This document shows, piece after piece, positions 5,530 through 12,950 of a DNA stretch of 17,801 nucleotides. The number at the start of each line of letters is the position of its first letter. Positions within the stretch are counted from its first letter, which is position 1. The stretch spans positions 1 to 17,801 of the forward strand of contig JAZOOQ010000092.1 in NCBI GenBank assembly GCA_045655105.1, in the 5' to 3' direction. The notes beneath the pieces are model-generated. The model was not told the DNA's origin. It did no database searches and saw nothing but the letters and a program-made list of their open reading frames with translations. Source of the stretch: RGIG4140 sp045655105. GTDB lineage: Bacteria; Pseudomonadota; Alphaproteobacteria; CAAHEQ01; UBA3637. Both the position numbers and the translations under genes were made by a program.

Positions 5530-6780
5530 ATGACAAGAAGAGTCGTCATTACTGGTATGGGTATTTTAAGTCCGCTTGGTCGTGGTTTGCAAACAAACTG
5601 GGATAAGTTGACGAGAGGTGTTTCAGGAATTTCTGCCATTCGTGCATTTGATACAGAAAATTTCACAGCGAAAGTGGCTGGTCAAATCCCTGTTGGTGAT
5701 AATGAAGGAGAATTTCAACCAGATTCAGTGTTGTCTCCAAAAGAACAACGCCATGTTGATCCTTTTATTTTGTATGGGTTGAGTGCAGCAACAGATGCGG
5801 TTGAGGATTCTGGTTATATTCCTCAAACAGAAGAAGAAATGGAAAGAGTTGGTGTTTTAATTGGTTCTGGTATTGGTGGGTTGCAAGCAATTGAATCTGC
5901 TTCAATTTTGATTCATGAACAAGGACCACGCAGAATTTCTCCATTTTTTATTCCATCAGCTTTGATTAATTTAATTTCAGGGCATGTTTCAATTAAATAT
6001 GGCTTCAGAGGGCCAAACCATGCTGTTGTAACAGCATGTGCAACAGGTACACATGCAATTGGTGATGCTGCTCGTATTATTAGAAATAACGAAGCAGATG
6101 TGATGATTGCTGGTGGTGCTGAAGCAGCTATTTGTAAAGTGGGTATGGCTGGGTTTGCTCAAGCAAAAGCTTTGTCAACGCATTATAATGATACACCAGA
6201 ATTAGCTTCTCGTCCATGGGATAAAGGCCGTGATGGTTTTGTGATGGGCGAAGGGTCAGGTGTTGTTGTTTTAGAAGAATATGAACACGCCAAAAAACGT
6301 GGAGCTAAGATTTATGCTGAAGTTGTTGGTTATGCCATGACTGGTGATGCTTACCATATTACTGCTCCTGGTGGTAATGGTGGTTATCGCGCAATGTTAG
6401 GTGCTTTAAAATCGGCTGGTTTAAATCCAGAAGATATTGATTATATTAATGCTCATGGGACTTCAACTCCATTAGGAGATATGGTTGAATTTAGAGCTGT
6501 TAACAGCATTTTTGGTGGAACAAATGTTTCAATGAGTTCAACAAAATCTTGTGTTGGGCACTTGCTTGGTGCTGCTGGTGCAGTTGAAGCTATTTATTCT
6601 ATTATGGCTATGAATTCTTCATTATTGCCACCAACAATTAATATGGTTGATCCAGAAGAAGAAACACAAGGATTTGATTTGGTTCCAAACAAAGCAAAAG
6701 AAAAAGAAGTGCGTTATGCTCTTTCTAATTCATTTGGATTTGGGGGAACAAACGGTTCATTAATTTTCAAAAAAATATAA
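5530..6780 (+). CDS. fabF: 3-oxoacyl-ACP synthase II FabF
   Basis: Condenses malonyl-ACP with acyl-ACP, the chain-extending step of fatty-acid synthesis. The 416-residue thiolase-fold protein has the full catalytic set: nucleophile C170 in TACATGTH, H309 in NAHGTSTPLGD, K339 in SSTKS and H344 in VGHLLGAAGA; the glycine-rich NSFGFGGTN loop lies near the C-terminus. Length and motifs fit FabF (KAS II) better than FabB. AAAGGA lies about 8 bases before the ATG. It follows acpP across a terminator and is followed by mltG after 32 bases, probably in one transcript. Confidence 0.95.
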   Translation: MTRRVVITGMGILSPLGRGLQTNWDKLTRGVSGISAIRAFDTENFTAKVAGQIPVGDNEGEFQPDSVLSPKEQRHVDPFILYGLSAATDAVEDSGYIPQTEEEMERVGVLIGSGIGGLQAIESASILIHEQGPRRISPFFIPSALINLISGHVSIKYGFRGPNHAVVTACATGTHAIGDAARIIRNNEADVMIAGGAEAAICKVGMAGFAQAKALSTHYNDTPELASRPWDKGRDGFVMGEGSGVVVLEEYEHAKKRGAKIYAEVVGYAMTGDAYHITAPGGNGGYRAMLGALKSAGLNPEDIDYINAHGTSTPLGDMVEFRAVNSIFGGTNVSMSSTKSCVGHLLGAAGAVEAIYSIMAMNSSLLPPTINMVDPEEETQGFDLVPNKAKEKEVRYALSNSFGFGGTNGSLIFKKI

Positions 6781-6812
6781 GTAAAACCGCGCCGATTAAA
6801 GGGATAATTTAA

Positions 6813-7886
6813 ATGCGAAATAGAATTTTTGTTTATTTTTTATTACTTTTTATCGGCGCTTCTTTTATTGGGGGCAGTGTTTTTACAACCTATACAGAAT
6901 TTGTTTCAGAAGGAATTTTGAAAGAAAGAAAAGAGGTTGTTATTCCAAAAGGTGTTGGGTTAAAACAAGTTGCCCAACTGTTAAAAAGAGAAGGGGTCAT
7001 TGACTCTCCTTCAATTTTTTTAATTGGTGTGCGTGCCAGTGGTAATGCAGGTCAAATTAAAGCAGGTGAATATTCTTTTCCAGCACATTCAAGTCCTAAA
7101 ATGGTGATGACGATTTTAGTGAGTGGAGAAACGTATATTCGTCGTCTTGTTGTCCCAGAAGGACTGACTTCTGAACAAATTGTTGAATTATTAGATAAAG
7201 CAAAAGGATTGAATGGTTCTGTTTCTATTATTCCAAGAAATGGAACGCTCTTGCCTGATACATATCATTATTCTTGGGGGGATTCAAAAGAAGGTTTAAT
7301 TTTAAGAATGCAACGCGCAATGGATAGAACTTTAGAAGCGTTGTGGGAAAAAAGAGATAAATCTATTCCTTTAAAAGATGAGAAAGAGGCTGTTATTTTA
7401 GCTTCGGTTGTTGAAAAAGAGGCGGGTCTTAATAAAGAAATGCCTTTAATTGCATCTGCATTTATCAATAGATTAAATAAAGGGATGAAACTTCAATCTG
7501 ACCCAACGGCATTGTATGCGGTGACAGAGGGCAAATATAATTTAAAACGGGCTTTGACATATCAAGATTTAAAAATTAAAAGTCCTTATAACACTTATGT
7601 GGTTAATGGTTTGCCGCGTGGACCTATTTCCAATCCAGGGAAAAAGGCTTTGGAGGCTGTTTTAAATCCAGCGAAAACGAATTATATTTATTTTGTTGCA
7701 GATGGAACAGGTGGGCATAAATTTGCAGCCACTTATCAAGAACATCAACAAAATGTTTCTGTTTGGCGTTCTATTCAAAAAAAATCAAGAAAAAAAGCCA
7801 AAGAAGTTGTTGGAGTTCCAGCTGAAAAACAAGTTCAAATAAATGCTTTAAGTACAAAATCAAATAATTTAGTTGAAGAAAAATAA
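6813..7886 (+). CDS. mltG: Endolytic murein transglycosylase MltG
   Basis: Cleaves nascent peptidoglycan strands at the inner membrane and so sets glycan length. One N-terminal membrane helix (~5-24) anchors a periplasmic domain. The YceG/MltG signatures are in order: LPDTY (147-151), VVEKEAG with the likely catalytic E201, INRLNKGMKLQSDPT (218-232), SPYNTY (257-262) and GLPRGPISNPG (266-276). The 357-residue length includes a lysine-rich tail of about 35 residues after the conserved domain (from ~322), not needed for the fold. AAAGGGA precedes the ATG. The position after fabF is the common arrangement in alphaproteobacteria, coupling envelope lipid and wall genes. Confidence 0.93.
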   Translation: MRNRIFVYFLLLFIGASFIGGSVFTTYTEFVSEGILKERKEVVIPKGVGLKQVAQLLKREGVIDSPSIFLIGVRASGNAGQIKAGEYSFPAHSSPKMVMTILVSGETYIRRLVVPEGLTSEQIVELLDKAKGLNGSVSIIPRNGTLLPDTYHYSWGDSKEGLILRMQRAMDRTLEALWEKRDKSIPLKDEKEAVILASVVEKEAGLNKEMPLIASAFINRLNKGMKLQSDPTALYAVTEGKYNLKRALTYQDLKIKSPYNTYVVNGLPRGPISNPGKKALEAVLNPAKTNYIYFVADGTGGHKFAATYQEHQQNVSVWRSIQKKSRKKAKEVVGVPAEKQVQINALSTKSNNLVEEK

Positions 7887-7948
7887 AAAAAATTGCTTTT
7901 CGTGCTTCTTTTTTATCTATTGTTAATGAAGTGTTAAGTTTTTCTTTC

Positions 7949-7954
7949 TATAAT
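7949..7954 (+). promoter_or_regulatory. Likely -10 box of the glgP-trmB unit
   Basis: A perfect TATAAT lies about 50 bases before the chosen glgP start. No good -35 is seen at the right distance (best guess around 7926-7932), so the promoter may rely on an activator. A start near 7961 would leave the upstream in-frame TTG at 7965 almost at the mRNA 5' end, which favours the later ATG. Confidence 0.45.
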
Positions 7955-8003
7955 AAGAATAATTTTGTTTAATGACATATCATTTATTATGAAAGGAAAG
8001 CAG

Positions 8004-10475
8004 ATGGCAACATCATCTAAATCAAAAGCAGTTAGTATTAAAAAACCAACAGCTCAAGAGCTTCAAAAATTAATTGAGTGGCATATTAAATATTCACTTT
8101 CAAAAAGAGTTTGCGAAGCAGATAAAGATCACTTGTTTACAGCTTTGGCAATGGCTGTGCGTGATTTATGCATAGATGGTATGTTTCAAACTGCGGCACG
8201 ACATGAGAAAAAAGATCCTAAAAGAGTATATTATTTGTCATTAGAATATTTGTTGGGTCGTTTATTGCCAAACAATCTTTTCAACTTTGAAATTATGGAT
8301 TTAATTAATGAAATTAAATTGGATAATCCAATTCAGTTAAAAGATGTGTTAGATTGCGAGTATGATCCAGCTCTTGGAAATGGTGGGTTAGGGCGTTTGG
8401 CTGCTTGTATATTAGATGCAATTGCAACACTTGGAATTCCAGGATATGGTTATGGTATTAACTATCAATTTGGGTTGTTTAAACAATATTTTGAAAATGG
8501 TTGGCAAAAGGAAAGAGCTGATTCTTGGTTAGATAGAAGTTCTCCATGGCAAATTGAAAGAGCTGATAGATCTTGTTTGGTTCAAATTGGTGGTCGTGTT
8601 GTTTATGAAGAAAGAAATGGTCATCGTGAACCTCATTGGGTTGGAACAAGTCAGCTGTTGGGTGTTCCATATGATATGCCAATTGTGGGATATGGCGGTA
8701 AAACGGTTAATTACTTGAGGTTGTTTGCTGCAAAATCAACGAATACTTTAGATTTAGAAACATTTAATCGTGGTGGATATGTTGAAGCAGTTGAGCAAAA
8801 TATTCAAATTGAAACGATTTCCAAGGTTTTGTATCCTTCTGATGCTGTTGAGCAAGGGCGTTATTTGCGTTTAATGCAACAATACTTCTTTACGTCTTGT
8901 GTTATCAACGATATTATGCGTAGATTTTTGGAAAATCATACCGACTTTGATTTGTTGCCAGAAAAAGTGGCTATCCAATTAAATGATACACATCCAACAT
9001 TAGCAATTGTTGAATTAATGCGTGTATTGATTGATGTTTATCGTTTAGATTGGGATAGAGCTTTTGATATTACTGTTAAAACAATGGCCTATACAAATCA
9101 CACGTTATTGCCTGAAGCTCTTGAAAAATGGCCTGTTTCAATGTTTGAACGCCATTTGCCACGTCATTTAATCTTGATTTATGAAATCAATGACTATTTA
9201 ATGAAACAGGTGATGAACAAATATCCAGGTGATGTTTCTCGCTTGAGCCGTATGTCTATTATTGAAGAAGGAGCTCAAAAACAAATTAGAATGGCTCATT
9301 TAGCAATTGTTTGCTCGCATTCAATTAATGGCGTTGCTGAAATTCATACGAAGCTATTAACCTCTCAATTGGTGCCTGAATTTTATGAAATGTGGCCAGA
9401 ACGCTTTAATAATAAAACAAATGGGGTAACGCCGCGCCGCTGGTTGTTAAATTCTAACAGAGGGTTGAGCCAATTAATCAGTTCCCGTATTGGAGATAAA
9501 TGGATCACTGATTTATCTCAATTGAAAAAGTTAGTACCATTTGCTAAGGATGAATCTGTTTTAGAAGAATTAAATCGTATTAAATATGATAATAAAGTTG
9601 AATTGGCTTCATTAATTGATAAATTAACAGGGGTTAGAGTAAATCCAAAATCAATTTTTGATTGTCAAGTAAAACGGATTCATGAATATAAACGTCAACA
9701 TTTAAATGTTCTTCATATTATCCATCAATATTTAAGAATTGTTGAAGATGGATTAACATTGCCTGTGCCAAAAACATATATTTTTGGCGGGAAAGCAGCT
9801 CCTGGATATGAATTTGCAAAATTGGTTATTAAATTAATTAATAATGTTGCTAAAGTTGTGAATAATGATCCAAGAGTGAAAGATCAGTTAAAGATTGTTT
9901 TTATTCCAGATTATAAAGTATCTGTTGCAGAATATGTTTTCCCTGGTGCTGATGTGAGTGAACAAATTTCAACAGCAGGGTATGAAGCTTCAGGAACAAG
10001 TAATATGAAGTTTATGATGAACGGTGCTTTAACTTTGGGAACTTTAGACGGTGCCAATGTTGAAATTTTATCTGAAGTTGGCAAAGAAAACTTCTATTTG
10101 TTTGGTTTAACAGCAGAAGAAGTTGCCCAAAAACATATGGCAGATAGTTATAAGCCTTGGGATTTATATAATTCAAATCATTCAATTAAACGGGTGATGG
10201 ATGCGTTAACAAATGGTATGTTTACGCCAGGTGAAGATAATAATCTCTTTATTCCTATTTTCCAAAACATCATGTTTAAAGACTATTATATGTTATTGGC
10301 TGATTTTGAAAGTTACGCCATGGCTCAAGAACAAATTTTTGCGGATTATGTAAATCCACTTAAGTGGTCAAAAAAAGCCTTGTTAAATATTGCAAATTCT
10401 GGTAAATTCTCCATAGATAGAACTGTTTTAGAATATGCCAAAGATATTTGGGATGTTAATTCGTCGGAGAAATAA
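8004..10475 (+). CDS. glgP: Glycogen/maltodextrin phosphorylase
   Basis: Phosphorolysis of alpha-1,4-glucan chains to glucose-1-phosphate with a PLP cofactor, in the cytoplasm. With the ATG at 8004 the protein has 823 residues, the usual size for the family. The PLP lysine is K669 in GTSNMKF, followed by NGALTLGTLDGANVE. Other family motifs include EYLLGRLLPNNL, DPALGNGGLGRLAAC, GYGINYQFGLFKQ, QLNDTHPTLAIVELMR and NGVTPRRWLL. An in-frame TTG at 7965 gives 13 more residues, but GAAAGGAAAG at 7991-8000 is a clear ribosome-binding site for 8004. No other glycogen genes lie in the window. trmB begins two bases after its stop, so they are translated from one mRNA. Confidence 0.95.
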   Translation: MATSSKSKAVSIKKPTAQELQKLIEWHIKYSLSKRVCEADKDHLFTALAMAVRDLCIDGMFQTAARHEKKDPKRVYYLSLEYLLGRLLPNNLFNFEIMDLINEIKLDNPIQLKDVLDCEYDPALGNGGLGRLAACILDAIATLGIPGYGYGINYQFGLFKQYFENGWQKERADSWLDRSSPWQIERADRSCLVQIGGRVVYEERNGHREPHWVGTSQLLGVPYDMPIVGYGGKTVNYLRLFAAKSTNTLDLETFNRGGYVEAVEQNIQIETISKVLYPSDAVEQGRYLRLMQQYFFTSCVINDIMRRFLENHTDFDLLPEKVAIQLNDTHPTLAIVELMRVLIDVYRLDWDRAFDITVKTMAYTNHTLLPEALEKWPVSMFERHLPRHLILIYEINDYLMKQVMNKYPGDVSRLSRMSIIEEGAQKQIRMAHLAIVCSHSINGVAEIHTKLLTSQLVPEFYEMWPERFNNKTNGVTPRRWLLNSNRGLSQLISSRIGDKWITDLSQLKKLVPFAKDESVLEELNRIKYDNKVELASLIDKLTGVRVNPKSIFDCQVKRIHEYKRQHLNVLHIIHQYLRIVEDGLTLPVPKTYIFGGKAAPGYEFAKLVIKLINNVAKVVNNDPRVKDQLKIVFIPDYKVSVAEYVFPGADVSEQISTAGYEASGTSNMKFMMNGALTLGTLDGANVEILSEVGKENFYLFGLTAEEVAQKHMADSYKPWDLYNSNHSIKRVMDALTNGMFTPGEDNNLFIPIFQNIMFKDYYMLLADFESYAMAQEQIFADYVNPLKWSKKALLNIANSGKFSIDRTVLEYAKDIWDVNSSEK

Positions 10476-10477
10476 GA

Positions 10478-11209
10478 ATGTTAGATAAAAATGAACTACG
10501 TTTTTTTGGGCGTAGAAAAGGAAAAACAATTAAATCTTCAAAGCAACAGCTCATTGATGAGCTGTTGCCAAGATTAAAACCTTCGTTTGAAGGAAAGAGT
10601 AAAGGGCAAGTTTCATGCCAAGAATTATTTTCTTTTCAACCTCAAGAATGCTGGTTAGAAATCGGTTTTGGTGGAGGTGAACATGTTGCCGAATTGGCAA
10701 TGAAATACCAAAATGTTGGATTCTTTGCTGCAGAACCATTTATTAACGGTGTTGCCTCTTTATTGGCGCATTTAAATGGATCTCATGAAGGAAAGACAAT
10801 GCATACAGGTTTAGATGAAGCTCGTTCTGATAATGTTCGCATTTGGGATGATGATGTCAGAGAAGTTTTTCCATATTTTCAAGATGGTGCCTTTAAAAAA
10901 GTTTTCTTGCTTTATCCTGATCCATGGCCAAAAGCTCGTCATGCTGAAAGAAGATTTACCAATCAAATAAATCAGCGCCATTTGTTTAGATTAATGTCAG
11001 AGGATGCTTTGTTTTATGTGGCAACAGATGTGCAAGAATATGCTGAATGGACTTTAGAACAAGTTGAAATGCTGGGTCTTTTTGAACAAGTGAATGAAGA
11101 TACATCTATTCCACCTGAAGATTGGGTTGCAACACGTTATGAAAAAAAAGGTATTTTGGCAGGTAGAAAACCGATTTATCTTGTTTTTCAAAAAAAGAAA
11201 CATAAATGA
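10478..11209 (+). CDS. trmB: tRNA (guanine-46-N7)-methyltransferase TrmB
   Basis: Transfers a methyl group from SAM to N7 of G46 in the tRNA variable loop. The 243-residue protein has the TrmB order: basic N-terminus (FGRRKGKTIK, 10-19), SAM loop LEIGFGGGEHVAELA (60-74), AAEPF (84-88), the signature YPDPWPKARHAERRF (146-160) and the C-terminal TRYEKKGILAGRKPIYLVF substrate-binding segment. It starts two bases after the glgP stop, and its ribosome-binding site GGAG lies within the last glgP codons, so translation is probably coupled. The pairing with glgP is more likely positional than functional. Confidence 0.95.
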   Translation: MLDKNELRFFGRRKGKTIKSSKQQLIDELLPRLKPSFEGKSKGQVSCQELFSFQPQECWLEIGFGGGEHVAELAMKYQNVGFFAAEPFINGVASLLAHLNGSHEGKTMHTGLDEARSDNVRIWDDDVREVFPYFQDGAFKKVFLLYPDPWPKARHAERRFTNQINQRHLFRLMSEDALFYVATDVQEYAEWTLEQVEMLGLFEQVNEDTSIPPEDWVATRYEKKGILAGRKPIYLVFQKKKHK

Positions 11210-11221
11210 AATAAAATACTG

Positions 11222-11250
11222 TTGACGAAATGAAAAAAATTAGTAAGAAT
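11222..11250 (+). promoter_or_regulatory. Promoter of the STAS gene pair
   Basis: TTGACG (11222-11227) is followed after 16-17 bases by TAAGAA/AAGAAT (11244-11250). A strong AGGAGG ribosome-binding site follows before the ATG at 11274. The -35 is good, the -10 only fair. Confidence 0.5.
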
Positions 11251-11273
11251 AAAATCGAGAAGGAGGTATTGCT

Positions 11274-11579
11274 ATGAACTATAAATCTATTGATATTGAA
11301 GGCGGAAAGGAAATTATTTTTTCTGGTTCGTTTACCTTTAGGGATCATGATACTTTTTTTGAAATCATTTCTGTAATTAAAAATACGGATATTGAAAGAC
11401 TTGTCTTTAATTTAAAAGAGTGTGATTTTATTGATTCAGCAGCCTTGGGGATGTTTGTAATTGCTCATGATGAGGCATCTTCAAAATCTGTTGATTTATC
11501 AATTAAAGGTGTTAACGGCAAAGTTAAAGAAGTTATGTTTGCTGCAAGGTTTGATAGCCTTTATCATTTTGAAAAATAA
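11274..11579 (+). CDS. STAS-domain protein 1 (anti-sigma-antagonist-like)
   Basis: A 101-residue single-domain STAS protein. The fold is suggested by the central motif DFIDSAALGM (51-60), equivalent to the DSSGLG loop of SpoIIAA/RsbV, whose serine is the phosphorylation switch; here that would be S55. An N-terminal strand-rich part with GGKEIIFSGSFTFRDH precedes it. In the family such proteins act in partner-switching with an HPK-like kinase and a sigma factor or other target. No kinase, phosphatase or sigma gene is in the window, so the partner is unknown. AGGAGG precedes the ATG. It is paralogous to the next gene, with 36 identical bases around the motif (11421-11456). Confidence 0.8.
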   Translation: MNYKSIDIEGGKEIIFSGSFTFRDHDTFFEIISVIKNTDIERLVFNLKECDFIDSAALGMFVIAHDEASSKSVDLSIKGVNGKVKEVMFAARFDSLYHFEK

Positions 11580-11592
11580 CGATTAAATTTAT

Positions 11593-11623
11593 AAAAGATT
11601 AAAAAAGATTTTTTTAATCTTTT
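11593..11623 (+). other. Perfect AT-rich hairpin between the STAS genes
   Basis: AAAAGATTAAAAAA (11593-11606) and TTTTTTAATCTTTT (11610-11623) form a perfect 14-bp inverted repeat with a 3-base loop. It has few G-C pairs and no T-tail after the stem, so it is at best a partial attenuator or an mRNA processing/stability element that could set unequal expression of the two STAS proteins. Confidence 0.5.
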
Positions 11624-11654
11624 AGGGGAGTTCTTTTGTTAAGGATGAATAGCT

Positions 11655-11957
11655 ATGTATTATGAAACAAGAGATATTGCAGGGGGAAAAGAAGTTATTT
11701 TAAGTGATCCTTTTACCTTTCGTGATCATAAAGCCTTTTTCGAAATTGTTTCAATGATTAAAGAAAATAATCATAAAAGAGTAGTGTTTGATTTATCTGA
11801 TTGTGATTTTATTGATTCAGCAGCCTTGGGGATGTTTACCATTGCTTACGATGAAGCATCAAAAATAGAAACAGATTTAGCCATTAAAGGGGCTCGGGAT
11901 CAGGTGAAAGAATTATTTGATCACACTCATTTTTATCGATTTTATGATTTTGAATAG
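11655..11957 (+). CDS. STAS-domain protein 2 (tandem paralogue)
   Basis: A 100-residue paralogue of the preceding gene, alignable over its whole length. GGKEVI, FTFRDH at 20-25, FFEI and DFIDSAALGM at 51-60 are all conserved, with the putative switch serine again at S55. Bases 11802-11837 are identical to 11421-11456, while the rest has diverged, so the copies are either an old duplication under strong local constraint or are kept alike by gene conversion. AAGGA lies upstream of the ATG. The C-terminal end differs most (KELFDHTHFYRFYDFE versus KEVMFAARFDSLYHFEK), which may set partner choice. A bidirectional terminator follows directly. Confidence 0.8.
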   Translation: MYYETRDIAGGKEVILSDPFTFRDHKAFFEIVSMIKENNHKRVVFDLSDCDFIDSAALGMFTIAYDEASKIETDLAIKGARDQVKELFDHTHFYRFYDFE

Positions 11958-11960
11958 TTG

Positions 11961-11992
11961 AAAAAGACCTTGTTAAACAAGGTCTTTTTTTT
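11961..11992. terminator. Bidirectional terminator between STAS2 and ruvX
   Basis: AAAAAGACCTTG (11961-11972) and CAAGGTCTTTTT (11978-11989) form a 12-bp perfect stem with a 5-base loop and a T-run to 11992. The A-run on the left gives a T-run for minus-strand transcripts, so the one hairpin can stop both convergent genes. Its right edge touches the ruvX stop codon. Confidence 0.9.
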
Positions 11993-12461
11993 ATTTGAGT
12001 TCATCAATGACCTTTTGTAAAATTCTGGCAGCAGCATAAGCATCTAAAACTTTTTTTTGCTTTTCTTCCCGCATAAATTTTGATGATAAGTATTCTGAAG
12101 AAAATTTTGAAGTATATCGCTCATCAATTAAAAAAACGGGTAAATTATATTTTTCAACCACTCTGTTTGCAAATAGATGAACTTGTTTGGCAATATCTCC
12201 TTCTTCGCCATTTGTTTGAAGGGGAAGGCCAATAACAATAGCTTCAATATTTTTGGATGGAATAATATCATCAAGCTCTTTAAGTTTATAGATAATTTTA
12301 AATGGCTCGGCAAATTGTCCTTGTGAATCAGAAAGGGCAAGACCAATTCGTTTCATGCCATAATCAATGCCTAAAAGTTGTTTTCCTTTGGGGAAAATAT
12401 TTTTAGCATCTTTGAATAAAAAAACTTGTAATTTGGTTTGATTTTCGCTAGTATTACTCAT
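11991..12461 (-). CDS. ruvX: RuvX/YqgF Holliday-junction resolvase-like protein
   Basis: A RNase H-fold nuclease of the YqgF family, implicated in 16S rRNA pre-processing and Holliday-junction resolution. With the start at 12461 it has 156 residues. The catalytic acidic residues are visible: D33 in GIDYGMKRIGLALSD, the LIDERYTS segment (111-118) and D140 in LDAYAAARIL; IVIGLPLQTNGEEG (76-89) is the second signature. The N-terminal extension before GIDYG resembles that of other alphaproteobacterial RuvX proteins. An earlier ATG at 12527 would add 22 residues and overlap rpiB by 36 bases; I prefer 12461 because a good promoter lies just before it. No Shine-Dalgarno is seen, so the mRNA may be leaderless. 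Confidence 0.88.
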   Translation of the reverse strand: MSNTSENQTKLQVFLFKDAKNIFPKGKQLLGIDYGMKRIGLALSDSQGQFAEPFKIIYKLKELDDIIPSKNIEAIVIGLPLQTNGEEGDIAKQVHLFANRVVEKYNLPVFLIDERYTSKFSSEYLSSKFMREEKQKKVLDAYAAARILQKVIDELK

Positions 12462-12468
12462 TATCTTT

Positions 12469-12497
12469 TTTATACGAGGAAATGATAAAATATGCAA
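12469..12497 (-). promoter_or_regulatory. Promoter of ruvX overlapping the rpiB start
   Basis: On the minus strand TTGCAT (plus 12492-12497), a 17-base spacer and TATAAA (plus 12469-12474). The -35 covers the rpiB start codon. Transcription would begin around 12462, next to the ruvX ATG at 12461. Confidence 0.55.
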
Positions 12498-12950
12498 GTA
12501 AAAAAAATTGTAATGGCATCTGATCATGCAGCTTGTGAGCTTAAGTCATTTATAAAAGAATCTTTAATTCAAAAAGGGTATGAAATTATTGATCATGGAA
12601 CAAATGATGCTTCACAATCTGTTGATTATCCAGATAAAGCTTATTTGGTTGCAAAATCAATTAAAAAACAAGAAGCTGAATGTGGTATTTTGCTTTGTGG
12701 ATCTGGTATTGGTATGAGCATTGCAATTAATCGATATTCATTTATTCGAGGTGCTTTAGTGCATTCTCAAGAATATGCAAGATTATCAAGACAACATAAT
12801 AATGCCAATGTTCTTGTTTTAGGTGGTCGTTTTTTAGATAAAGAAGAAGCAATGAAGATTGTTGACATTTTTTTAACAACGGATTTTGAAGCCGGTCGTC
12901 ATGAAAGACGAATCGCAAAATTAGGAGATATGCCCCATGACTTTGAATAA
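12492..12950 (+). CDS. rpiB: Ribose-5-phosphate isomerase B
   Basis: Interconverts ribose-5-phosphate and ribulose-5-phosphate in the pentose phosphate pathway. The 152-residue RpiB/LacAB-type protein has SDHAACELK (10-18), GTNDASQSVDYPD (36-48), the active-site LLCGSGIGMSIAINR with C69 (67-81) and QHNNANVLVLGGR (101-113). GAGGAAA precedes the ATG. It is the first gene of the unit with glyA, nrdR and nusB and overlaps glyA by 14 bases. It diverges from ruvX across about 30 bases. The order rpiB-glyA-nrdR is common in alphaproteobacteria. Confidence 0.94.
   Translation: MQVKKIVMASDHAACELKSFIKESLIQKGYEIIDHGTNDASQSVDYPDKAYLVAKSIKKQEAECGILLCGSGIGMSIAINRYSFIRGALVHSQEYARLSRQHNNANVLVLGGRFLDKEEAMKIVDIFLTTDFEAGRHERRIAKLGDMPHDFE

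Noticed and set aside
5111..5536. Minus-strand frame of 141 codons opposite acpP.
   Set aside because: It covers the whole of acpP in antisense and has low-complexity Ser/Thr/Phe content, typical of a shadow frame.
7965..8003. Upstream TTG start for glgP, adding 13 residues.
   Set aside because: It lies just downstream of the TATAAT box and has no Shine-Dalgarno, whereas ATG 8004 has GAAAGGAAAG at the right distance.
12462..12527. Upstream ATG for ruvX adding 22 residues.
   Set aside because: The added residues are unlike the family, would overlap rpiB by 36 bases, and would lie upstream of the best promoter.
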